Positions 56,948 to 64,000 of a stretch of 64,000 bases of DNA are shown here, piece after piece. Numbering within the stretch: the stretch's first letter is position 1; each line of letters begins with the position of its first letter. The translations under genes were made by a program, and so were the position numbers. The notes below the pieces were generated by a model, which saw only the letters and a program-made list of their open reading frames with translations, did not search any database and was not told where the DNA came from. The stretch is from Adineta steineri. Taxonomy: Eukaryota; Rotifera; Eurotatoria; Adinetida; Adinetidae. Where the stretch lies: assembly GCA_905250115.1 (NCBI GenBank), contig CAJNOI010000188.1:104089-168088 (forward strand), given 5' to 3'.

Positions 56948-59943
56948 CACTTTCTCCTTTTGCTAGTTCGTTTTCGTATTGTACTTCTTCTCTTACTGTC
57001 AATGTTCGTGAAAATTTTTTATCTTGTGCTGAATCTTGTCTTTCTTCCTTTGACTTTTCTCTATTGTGTAACATTCTTTCCGAATGGGAAAGTTCTTCTC
57101 TTCTATCTAGTCTACTTCAACAATGGGAAAAACACCAGGTCATTGATACTTCGTCCAGTATCAACTCTCTTTCAATTCTTTCATTTAACGTTAGAGGTCT
57201 CGACTTACGTCTCCAGGATGTTATACTGCTATCCAATTCCTTTCGCTTTGATATAATGATATTGCTGGAAACAGGATCATTCGATATGACTCACTGTCGC
57301 CAAACTTTTTTGAATTATAAATTGTTTTTTCAGGAGGGTGAAAACTCACACGGAGGTTGTTTGATTTTGGTTCGTAACGCGTTGAATTGCGTTAGAGTAG
57401 TTAGCAATATTCCAAGCGTATGTGCGGTGGATATTATCCAAGATGATGAGACAAATAGTATTTTAAGAGTTATTGGAGTGTATGCGTCCGAAAGTAGAAG
57501 CTGGTCTTGGGACGATCTGTCCACTTTCGTTTCATCTAACTGTCTGTTTTTTGGTGATTTTAATGTCGATTTAAACACTGATATAGCTAAAGGTAATATT
57601 CTCTTATCATGGGCTGATAATCACTCACTCTCTCCTTTCCTCCCTGACTCTTTCACTTCTCTTCGTTCCTTGCGTACAATCGATTATGCTTTTTCATCCG
57701 GTATTTTTGTTAACATTCAAACTTATGAATCAGGTTCTTCTAGTGATCATAAACCTCTTCTCTGTAGTGTCCCATGTAAGACAAATGAAGTTGTCTTCGG
57801 TAAGAATGTTCATTGGAAAGTATTCCAATTTTTTAGCGCTTATGTTTATCCGTTTTGGGAAAAACATTGGAATCTTAATCAGCTAGATATCGTTTACAAC
57901 GATTACACTACTTTTCTGAATCTTCTCATCGCACGCTGCACTCTTCTCTTTCCTTTGAATAAGTATCGAATTGCTATTCCACCTGAACTTCGGATGTTTA
58001 TGTCTTATACAAGAGCATTGTCCTTCAGGCAAAAACGTACTGGTGATTTATCTTTAAAAAATATAGTTAGAACAAGAAGAAAAATTGCTAAGATTGAATT
58101 GAAAACGTTTCTTTCTAAACAGTTCTCGAGTTCAATTTCATCACGTAATTCTCCCTCATCTCGCTCTATCTCTTTTTGGTCTAAAACCAAAAAATTTATG
58201 AAATCCTCCTCGTCTTCTTTACAAGGATTCATTCTTCCAAACAATCAAGGATTTGAGAATGATCCTCAAAGGATGAGTAATGTGGCAGCTGATTATTACG
58301 AGAACCTATTTAGCGAACCTGAAGTCTATCGTCCTCATCCATATACTGATATTCCTTGCAGAGCTGACTGGGATAATGAAGATGAGGTCATACCTATATG
58401 TAGCTTTAACGAGGTGTTGGAAATTGTGCGTTCTCGCAAGAAAAAGAAATCTTTAGATCCAAACGGTTTATCTAATCACATGTTTAGCTTCCTTCCTCCT
58501 ATGTACTGGTCGTTATTACTGAAGATTTTCAATAATTCTCTCTTGCATGGTATCTTTCCTTCCAAATGGAAAGATTCTCGTGTTCTGCTATTAGCTAAAA
58601 AAGATCATATTTGCAGCCCTGATGCTACGCGCCCTATATCACTTATCGATTGTTTCCTCAAAGTGAACGAAAAGATCTTCCTAACAAGGTTTAATGAAGT
58701 CCTGCAAAAACGTGGACTACTACCCGATGCCCAATCGGGATTTCGTTCGAAATTCCGATTACAAACTAGAGTTCTTCTTTTCTTTGATCAAGTTCGTAGT
58801 CTGATGTCTAATGGTTGTCCAGTGGCATCCGTTTTCGTGGATTTCAAGAGCGCGTTTGATGCTCTCTGGTATGATGGTTGTATTGGCAAACTGAAATTGT
58901 TAGGAATTCCTAGGGCTTATCGGATTTGGATCAACACATGGTTGAGGGATAGGCGTGCCTTCATTGAGATTTGTGGTAAGCGGTCGAGGTGGTTCAATAT
59001 TTTCAGAGGTGGACCTCAAGGGTCCATCTTTACTCCGACTCTCTTTATCTGTTATCATTCCGATATGTGCGAATATCTGAGTTCATGTTTGAGCTTTATG
59101 TTCGCTGACGACCTTGTAGCTGTTCTAGCCGGTTCTATTGGAATGAAGTACTCGCTCCAATGTTTAAATCTCGAGAAGAAACTCAAATATTTCTTTGATC
59201 AGTTAGAATTTTACTCTGTTTTAACGGTTCAACCGTTAAATTACAATAAGACACAGGCTATTTTTTCATCCAGAGTACCCGGATATCCTAAGTTTGATCT
59301 GCGTTGTGGTGAACATCCCATCAATTGGACAAATCAGTTAAAATATCTTGGTTACGTTGTCACGCCCAGGTTAGGTTTCGGCCTTATGATTGAGCAATCT
59401 AAGCTTAAGATTAGACAACGAATTGCTCAAATTAACTCATTTAGGCTTTTTCGTAGGACCTCCCCTTCTCTACGCAAAATCCTCTTCTTCTCTTATGTCT
59501 ATCCTCTATTCGTATGGTTGTTTCCCTTGTACCCACTCTTTACTGAAACACAGCAACAAGACTTGAACCACTTCTACTTCGTTTGCCTTCGTAGAGTTCT
59601 CTATGCCCTGCACATTAATAACGATCTTTTTGCGTTCTGTCTCAATGAAAAATCCCTTGAAGACCGCTGTAAAAACTACTTCGAAAAGTATTTCGAAGCC
59701 TGGTCGAATACGATTGATGGCAGACTAATTTTCGAATTAGCTAACGTCAATTTTTTCCGGGAACAGTGGCTGATGAATAAATATCCAGTTAAGGGTACAC
59801 ATAGAACCAAAAGATTCATCAGCCACACCTCTGTTTTGGAAAAATGCGCTACGTGGTGCGCAAGTATTCCTCCCAATCTTTCCACCATCAACTATGATAT
59901 TGATGATGTCATGACCTTGGCTGATTTCCCTGAATCGTTCTGA
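56944..59943 (+). CDS. LINE ORF2: endonuclease and reverse transcriptase
   Basis: 999 residues. An apurinic-type endonuclease occupies about 70-280: LSILSFNVRGLD, LLETGS, FFGDFNVDLN, IDYAFSSG and GSSSDHKPLL. The reverse transcriptase spans about 480-800: RPISLIDCFLKV, VFVDFKSAFDALW, GGPQGSIFTPTLF and the catalytic FADDLV. A C-terminal domain without RNase H follows. The ATG lies within ATGA shared with the ORF1 stop, which suggests translation by termination and re-initiation. No stop or frameshift is seen and all key acidic residues are present. Target-primed reverse transcription is the expected mechanism. Confidence 0.94.
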   Translation: MTLSPFASSFSYCTSSLTVNVRENFLSCAESCLSSFDFSLLCNILSEWESSSLLSSLLQQWEKHQVIDTSSSINSLSILSFNVRGLDLRLQDVILLSNSFRFDIMILLETGSFDMTHCRQTFLNYKLFFQEGENSHGGCLILVRNALNCVRVVSNIPSVCAVDIIQDDETNSILRVIGVYASESRSWSWDDLSTFVSSNCLFFGDFNVDLNTDIAKGNILLSWADNHSLSPFLPDSFTSLRSLRTIDYAFSSGIFVNIQTYESGSSSDHKPLLCSVPCKTNEVVFGKNVHWKVFQFFSAYVYPFWEKHWNLNQLDIVYNDYTTFLNLLIARCTLLFPLNKYRIAIPPELRMFMSYTRALSFRQKRTGDLSLKNIVRTRRKIAKIELKTFLSKQFSSSISSRNSPSSRSISFWSKTKKFMKSSSSSLQGFILPNNQGFENDPQRMSNVAADYYENLFSEPEVYRPHPYTDIPCRADWDNEDEVIPICSFNEVLEIVRSRKKKKSLDPNGLSNHMFSFLPPMYWSLLLKIFNNSLLHGIFPSKWKDSRVLLLAKKDHICSPDATRPISLIDCFLKVNEKIFLTRFNEVLQKRGLLPDAQSGFRSKFRLQTRVLLFFDQVRSLMSNGCPVASVFVDFKSAFDALWYDGCIGKLKLLGIPRAYRIWINTWLRDRRAFIEICGKRSRWFNIFRGGPQGSIFTPTLFICYHSDMCEYLSSCLSFMFADDLVAVLAGSIGMKYSLQCLNLEKKLKYFFDQLEFYSVLTVQPLNYNKTQAIFSSRVPGYPKFDLRCGEHPINWTNQLKYLGYVVTPRLGFGLMIEQSKLKIRQRIAQINSFRLFRRTSPSLRKILFFSYVYPLFVWLFPLYPLFTETQQQDLNHFYFVCLRRVLYALHINNDLFAFCLNEKSLEDRCKNYFEKYFEAWSNTIDGRLIFELANVNFFREQWLMNKYPVKGTHRTKRFISHTSVLEKCATWCASIPPNLSTINYDIDDVMTLADFPESF

Positions 59944-60240
59944 AGTTTTTTTTCTTCTCTCCTTCCTCTTGTCTTCTTTCTTTTTTGATCTTGATACTGT
60001 TGTTGTAATAATTATGTAACTATGTATTACATATTCTTGTTTCTCTCCTCTTGGTCTTGATCTGTTTTGTTTTTGTACCTCTTTTGTTACTGTTTAATGC
60101 TACTCTTCTCATATTTATATATACTAAACTATACTATTTTTTTTTTCTATTTTCTTTCTTTCTCTCTCTTCTAACTCAATCATGTACTGTAAGGACCTTT
60201 AAGGTCGTCAGTCTCATTTTGCCTAAATAAATAAATAAAA

Positions 60241-60259
60241 AATATCAAAACGAAAAACT
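60241..60259. repeat. Target-site duplication, right copy (19 bp)
   Basis: AATATCAAAACGAAAAACT, identical to 54938-54956, directly after the A-rich tail. Confidence 0.92.
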
Positions 60260-60437
60260 AACTCAAAGAATTTTATTATAAAATATATACTCGTCTGTCT
60301 AGTAAATGAAAAGAATAGGAATATATACGAAATGGATCGTGTGTCGACTGAAATGCTTAGATATGTATTTCTAGTCGACAAGAAATATCGATGGCAGACG
60401 AGCGAATAAATAGAAATATATGTGTATAAAAGCAGAG

Positions 60438-60480
60438 CGTGGGTGTTCTTAGTTTATTTACGCCTACACTCATACCTAAC
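60438..60480. repeat. G/T-rich hairpin element, copy 16
   Basis: GCGTGGGTGTTCTTAGTTTA with TTTACGCCTACACTCATACC; the spacer TTCTTAGTTTATTTACGCC is shared with copies at 62.0 and 63.2 kb. Confidence 0.6.
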
Positions 60481-60600
60481 AAATGATGACATGCACCCTC
60501 AAGTTGTCAGCAAAGCGCGTTTTGGCAAAGTGTACAGGACCCACACAAAAGCAACACACATACACAACGACGGTGCAAAAATAAATGATGCTGTACATGA

Positions 60601-60619
60601 CTAAAGCATAATGCTTTAG
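60601..60619. repeat. Stem-loop overlapping the stop codon of member C
   Basis: CTAAAGCATAATGCTTTAG is a perfect 9-bp stem with a one-base centre; the TAA stop of the minus-strand gene is its first bases. The same structure is found at members G and F. Confidence 0.8.
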
Positions 60620-60971
60620 CTATTGACAGGATCATGTCTTTCTTCATCGCCGCCAGTCACACGAGGGCCTAAAAATGAATAGTGAAAAAAAAATATATTT
60701 ATTTAATAAACCTTACCTAAACTGTCATTCACAACGAAGTCTTCGTTGCGAATGACAGTCCGTGGATCTGTATAAGTAAGAAATCGATTACTTATATAAT
60801 CATGCGTTTTAATTACACACCTAAAAACAAGTTTTTTTTTCAGTAAGTAAATTTTTGTTACACTTACCAAATAATAACAATTATAGTTATAGTATAAACA
60901 AAATTTGCTACACCATATAGCTTTATAAATAGTAGACTAATTATTATTGAAAGAATTTTCAATATATCCAT
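60616..60971 (-). CDS. Micro-membrane protein family, member C
   Basis: Exons 60868-60971, 60717-60820 and 60616-60668 (104, 104 and 53 nt) encode 86 residues. A hydrophobic N terminus (MDILKILSIIISLLFIKLYG and on) is followed by the core YTDPRTVIRNEDFVV and a polar tail GPRVTGGDEERHDPVNS. Exon 2 is closest to member A, sharing RFL.YT(N/D)P.TVI.N and FVND. The coding DNA of exon 2 holds an inverted pair, ACTGTCATTCACAACGAAG with TTCGTTGCGAATGACAGT. The stop codon lies inside the CTAAAGCATAATGCTTTAG stem-loop. Function unknown. Confidence 0.7.
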
Positions 60972-61077
60972 TATAAGTGATCCAAAACACAAAATTAAAT
61001 TTTATTTGAAAACGTGAGTTGCAGACAATTCGAAAATCGAGTGGACATTTTTTTTATTCTTTAGTTTTAGATCAAAA

Positions 61078-61568
61078 CTAACCTAAAAGTTGTGTTTATG
61101 GAGATGCTTCAATTCACACTGTTTCACCATATAGACAATGTTTTTGTAAGCCTATCTAGTTTTTCTATGTAAGTGATAGAGACAAATATTTAATCTCATT
61201 CGACTCATCATACCAAGGTGAGGGTGTGGATGTTGATGAGAGAAGAGAAGACACCGACATCCACACTCGCATCCACCCATACCCTCAAGATTTAATTCAT
61301 ACATTTCATACCTTGATTCTGCGGCGAAAAGTCACCGTTATGAATTGTATATAGTGGATTATTGTAATAAGTAAACCAATCCAGCAACATTTGAAAGAAT
61401 AAATTAAAATAACTAAAAGAAAGAATTATTTTTTTGAATAATATTCAAACAAACTTACTACTTTATAATAGCGTACAGCATGTATATACAAATAAATGGA
61501 CATACATCTGTAGCTATTGTAAGAAATACGATGAGTAAGATTTGTACGAATTTGATGAAGTTGACCAT
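61078..61568 (-). CDS. Micro-membrane protein family, member H
   Basis: Exon 1 61459-61568 (110 nt, MVNFIKFVQILLIVFLTIAT and on) and exon 2 61312-61412 (101 nt, LFFQMLLDWFTYYNNPLYTI, HNGDFSPQNQ) are clear. Exon 3 is uncertain: an AG at 61083-61084 would add one Gly and then a TAG at 61078-61080. The intron this requires (61085-61311) holds a G/T-rich hairpin, which may have replaced the original third exon. Exon 1 is nearly identical to member F. Phases are 2 and 1. Confidence 0.58.
61215..61287. repeat. G/T-rich hairpin element, copy 17
   Basis: AAGGTGAGGGTGTGGATGTT on the left, GACATCCACACTCGCATCC and ACCCATACCCTCAAGATT on the right: a long stem with the CTCAAG terminus. Confidence 0.8.
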
Positions 61569-61734
61569 TTTTAAATCTGAAACAAAAATAGATATATTTA
61601 TATAGATATATATTTTTCGTTCTCTACATATGCATTCATTCTTTTATTTTCTAACTAGATCGATATAGTCGGAAAATAGCACTCACCCCTCTTCTTTGTG
61701 CGATATCGAACATGCGCCTAGGGTGTGTGTTCGG

Positions 61735-61930
61735 AATACAACATAAACACCCACACCCTTATCTTCTTGTTTATTGTCGTCATTTACATAAACATCTAAA
61801 AATAAATACCACAAAAGATGTTTATTTTTTATTCATATATTTCTTACTTTCATTGTCGTTTAATAAAAAAATCTTCGTTGTATATTATGTATTGTGAATC
61901 GGTATAGCCACAATAGGTGTCGATTAATAT
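61735..61930 (-). pseudogene. Fragment E1 of the micro-membrane family (exons 2-3 only)
   Basis: The segment 61848 to about 61925 reads CGYTDSQYIIYNEDFFIKRQ and then TGA just before a GT donor; a following AG-bounded segment (from 61795 down) reads DVYVNDDNKQEDKG. This fits exon 2 and exon 3 of the family, but no hydrophobic exon 1 lies upstream, where the dispersed CGGAAACGG motif sits instead. Likely a broken copy. Confidence 0.5.
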
Positions 61931-61960
61931 CCAGGTCGAACAATCCGACACGGAAACGGT
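61931..61960 (-). repeat. Dispersed motif copy at E1
   Basis: CCAGGTCGAACAATCCGACA CGGAAACGGT on the plus strand. Confidence 0.75.
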
Positions 61961-62008
61961 CGATTCCTTGGTATTCTGCGGAAGCAGTAATCGTATTGAA
62001 GAGATTTG

Positions 62009-62069
62009 AGGTGTGGGTGGGAGTATAGGTGTGTTCTTAGTTCATTTACGCCTACACCCACACCTAACA
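62009..62069. repeat. G/T-rich hairpin element, copy 19
   Basis: GAGGTGTGGGTGGGAGTATA faces CGCCTACACCCACACCTAAC; the loop contains TTCTTAGTTCATTTA. Confidence 0.7.
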
Positions 62070-62262
62070 AATTATGACACGCACCCTCAAGTTGTCGGCG
62101 AAGTGTATTTGTCGGCAAAATGGCATCGACAATGTGGGGTGTCGGCAAAGTGGGTGTTGGCAAAGTGTACGGAAGCCACACAAACACAACACACAAAGAC
62201 TACACACAAACACGATGACGATGAAGAAATAAATGATGTATAAATGTCTAAAGTATTATGCT

Positions 62263-62622
62263 TTAGTCATCTACACGACCATGTTTTTCTCCATCGCCGT
62301 CATTCACACGAGAATCTAAACATAAATAGTAGAAAAAAATATTTAGTTTATATATTTCTTACCATTATAATCATCGGGCGTAAAATCCCCATTATGTAAA
62401 ACATATAGTGCGTGGGTGTAGTTGTGGTACCTAGCTACCACCCATCCCCACTAGTTTTGTATAAAACTAAAAACAAGATAATGTTTTTTAATAATATACA
62501 AAAAAAACTTACTATATAATTATTATAGATACAACTACTGTACATAATAATGTGTAATAGCTAACTGTAATCAAAAGCAATAATAAGAATAATGCAATCA
62601 AAATTTTTTGAATTGGATTCAT
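62263..62622 (-). pseudogene. Micro-membrane protein family, member G (nonsense mutation)
   Basis: Exons 62513-62622, 62363-62466 and 62263-62315 have the same lengths as member F (110, 104 and 53 nt) and good splice sites. Exon 1 encodes MNPIQKILIALFLLLLLITV and on. In exon 2 the second tryptophan codon of the NWW motif is TAG (62451-62453), giving a stop after about 41 residues. The rest stays in frame (WGWVVARYHNYTHALYVLHN). A single-base nonsense change in an otherwise intact copy suggests recent loss, or an allelic or sequencing difference. Exon 3 ends at a TAA within the stem-loop. Confidence 0.65.
62408..62456. repeat. G/T-rich hairpin inside exon 2 of member G
   Basis: GTGCGTGGGTGTAGTTGTGG pairs with CTACCACCCATCCCCAC, around a GGTACC centre. 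It is wholly within the coding exon. Confidence 0.65.
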
Positions 62623-62877
62623 TGTGATAAAGTTAATCTAAAATAAAAATAAATATATTTAAATAGAAATATACATAAGTTGTGGAGCGTCATGAATCTA
62701 GGTGAGGCTCATAGTATTTTCTTCTTTTCTCTTTATTGAAATTAAATGATAACTAAATATATATATATATATTATTCGTTCTCTACATTTACATTCATTC
62801 TTTTATTTTCCCAATATATCGATATAGTCGGAAAATAGCACTCACCCCTCTGCTTTGTGTGGAATCGAACATGCGCC

Positions 62878-62922
62878 TAGGGTGTGTGTTCGGAATACAA
62901 CATGAACACCCATACCCTTATC
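62878..62922. repeat. G/T-rich hairpin element, copy 21
   Basis: TAGGGTGTGTGTTCGGAATA CAACATGAACACCCATACCC; nearly the same as 61719-61760. Confidence 0.6.
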
Positions 62923-63086
62923 TTCTTGTTTATTGTCGTCATGTACATAAACATCTAAAAATAAATACCACAACAGATGTTTATTTAATTCATATATTTC
63001 TTACTTTCATTGTCGTTTAATAAAAAAATCTTCGTTGTATATTATGTATTGTGGATCGGTATAGCCACAATAGGTGTCGATTAATA
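62890..63086 (-). pseudogene. Fragment E2 of the micro-membrane family
   Basis: Near copy of E1: a segment from 63005 to about 63083 reads CGYTDPQYIIYNEDFFIKRQ and stops, and an exon-3-like segment runs down from 62954. It is about 1.16 kb from E1, again without exon 1 and next to the dispersed motif (63087-63118). Confidence 0.5.
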
Positions 63087-63165
63087 TCGAGGTTGAACAA
63101 TTCGACACGGAAACGGCCGATTTCGTGGGATTCTGCGGAAGCAGTAGTCGTATTGAAGAGGTTTG

Positions 63166-63222
63166 AGGTGTGGGTGTAAGTGTAGGTGTGTTCTTAGTTT
63201 ATTTACGCCTACACTCATACCG
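63166..63222. repeat. G/T-rich hairpin element, copy 22
   Basis: GAGGTGTGGGTGTAAGTGTA faces CGCCTACACTCATACC; same loop as copy 19. Confidence 0.65.
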
Positions 63223-63392
63223 AACAAATTATGACACGCACCCTCAAGTTGTCGGCAAAATGTACTTTTCGGCAAAATGGCGTCGACAACGTGGGTGCCA
63301 GTAAAACGGGTTTTGGCAAAGTGTACGGAATCCACGCAAACGCGACGACAAGGAAAAAATAAATGATGTGTAAATGACTAAAGCATAATGCT

Positions 63393-63752
63393 TTAGACAT
63401 CTACACCAACATTTATATCTTCATCGCCGCCATTCTCACGTGGACCTAAAAATAAATAGTAGAAAAAAATATTTAGTTTAAATATTTCTTACTATCGAAG
63501 TCACTGGTGGTAATATCATCATTATGTAACATAAAGAGTGGATGGTTGTAGGTGTGATGTAAATCCACCACCCAGTCCCACCAATTTCGTACATAACTAA
63601 AAGAAAAAATTATTTTTTTTAATGACGCTTGAAAAAACTTACTAATTGCTGATCACATAAAGCATGTATATACAAATAAATGTACATACATCTGTAGCTA
63701 TTATAATAAAAACAACGAGTAGGATTTGCACGAATTTGATGAAATTGACCAT
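63393..63752 (-). CDS. Micro-membrane protein family, member F (intact)
   Basis: Exons 63643-63752 (110 nt), 63493-63596 (104 nt) and 63393-63445 (53 nt) join in phases 2 and 1 to give 88 residues. Exon 1: MVNFIKFVQILLVVFIIIAT followed by a second hydrophobic run with Cys (DVCTFICIYML). Exon 2: NWWDWVVDLHHTYNHPLFML and HNDD. Exon 3: a charged tail SPRENGGDEDINVGVDV. The arrangement suggests a signal anchor or signal peptide, a short aromatic ectodomain and an acidic end. The stop TAA is in the conserved stem-loop. This is the best-preserved member. Function unknown; no known domain recognised. Confidence 0.72.
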
Positions 63753-63828
63753 TTGTAAATCTGAAACAAAAATACATGCATTTATATAGATATATATTTT
63801 TCGTTCTCTACATATGCATTCATTCTTT

Positions 63829-63862
63829 TATTTTCCGACTATATCGATATAGTCGGAAAATA
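63829..63862. repeat. Perfect 34-bp palindrome
   Basis: Centre ATATCGATAT, arms TATTTTCCGACT and AGTCGGAAAATA, with no mismatch. Degenerate forms are at the matching place in the two earlier array blocks (about 61660 and 62815). Confidence 0.92.
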
Positions 63863-64000
63863 GCACTCCCCCCTCCCTCTCTTCTTTATGCAGGATCGAA
63901 CATGCGTTCAAGGTGTGATTGTAGATGTGGAATATTGACAGTGGTGGTGAAAGTATATGAAGATCTTACTTATATAATCTTTGACATAAGAAACAGCAGC

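Larger units (their letters stand above)
54957..60240 (+). mobile_element. Full-length two-ORF non-LTR retrotransposon (LINE)
   Basis: About 5.3 kb between exact 19-bp target duplications. It has a 158-bp 5' UTR with a small stem (TCACGC/GCGTGA near 55033-55051), ORF1 and ORF2 overlapping by ATGA, and a T/C-rich 3' UTR ending GCCTAAATAAATAAATAAAA. The simple TAAA-type tail and the ORF1 zinc knuckles with endonuclease plus reverse transcriptase fit the Jockey/CR1/I super-group; the exact clade is not assigned. Both frames are open and the key motifs are present, so it may be active. It sits in the intergenic DNA of the micro-membrane gene array. The element is richer in G and C than its surroundings. 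Confidence 0.93.
60260..64000 (-). repeat. Tandem gene array of the micro-membrane family, continuing past the window end
   Basis: Repeating blocks of about 1.0-1.2 kb. The palindrome-bearing block recurs at about 61660, 62820 and 63829; the TTCTTAGTTYATTTACGCCT hairpin and CAAGTTGTCRGC block at about 60450, 62035 and 63190; and a CTAAAGCATAATGCTTTAG stem-loop at 60601, 62249 (one change) and 63378. Gene copies C, H, G and F and exon fragments E1 and E2 lie between them, all on the minus strand. Blocks 61660-62160 and 62820-63320 are the most alike and so the most recent duplicates. Confidence 0.8.

Noticed and set aside
7144..63222. CRISPR array, from regularly recurring hairpins
   Set aside because: Spacing is irregular over kilobases, arms are degenerate and the genome is eukaryotic.
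1..64000. tRNA, rRNA or other structural RNA genes
   Set aside because: I found no cloverleaf with a B-box consensus and no rRNA-like sequence on either strand; a covariance-model scan would be decisive.

Overview
This is an AT-rich nuclear window from a eukaryote with short introns (mostly 45-80 bp), GT-AG splicing and dense genes on both strands. The best fit is a bdelloid rotifer (Rotaria/Adineta-like). Reasons: a plant-type PPR-DYW editing-factor gene in an animal-like gene set; lineage-typical F-box/leucine-rich proteins, NHL proteins and Cys-rich secreted proteins; several intronless bacterial- or fungal-looking genes; and many short G/T-rich hairpins whose arms resemble the bdelloid telomere hexamer TGTGGG. 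The species is inferred from content, not proven. There are two assembly gaps: 10 N at 3546 and 100 N at 48837.

Layout. 1-7 kb: a receptor fragment, a PPR-DYW gene (-), a 1-kb terminal-inverted-repeat element and an F-box pseudogene. 8-20.5 kb: a dual-specificity phosphatase next to a dead eIF3g copy, a seven-exon F-box gene (+), a GC-rich element, one member of an unrecognised micro-membrane gene family, then a dead phosphatase copy next to the live eIF3g gene. 22-33 kb: a DUF1152 gene, TSR1, a broken proteasome beta-7 gene, an SLC10A7-type transporter with an added N-terminal domain, and a TBC Rab-GAP. 33-38 kb: a Cys-rich secreted protein, a secreted HExxH protein and an RRM plus Cys-cluster protein. 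39.9-45.1 kb: a large gene joining a USP9X-like N-terminal scaffold to two macrodomains and a PARP catalytic domain. 45-53 kb: an EEP-fold nuclease/phosphatase, a short SEC63-like J protein, a partial NHL protein, a mucin-like membrane protein and a bacterial-type SDR. 54.5-64 kb: the tandem array of the micro-membrane family, split by a full-length non-LTR retrotransposon with a 19-bp target-site duplication.

The most unusual content is: (1) a three-exon family of about 68-88-residue membrane proteins with a fixed exon plan (second exon 104 nt, intron phases 2 and 1), seen in six recognisable copies plus two fragments; (2) about twenty dispersed G/T-rich to C/A-rich hairpins, many with ends like CTTGARGGTG, lying in introns, intergenic DNA and, in two cases, a coding exon of that family; (3) the USP9X-like/macro/macro/ART fusion; (4) reciprocal decay of a duplicated phosphatase-eIF3g gene pair. 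Exon borders were read by eye from GT-AG sites and frame continuity; no homology search was run.
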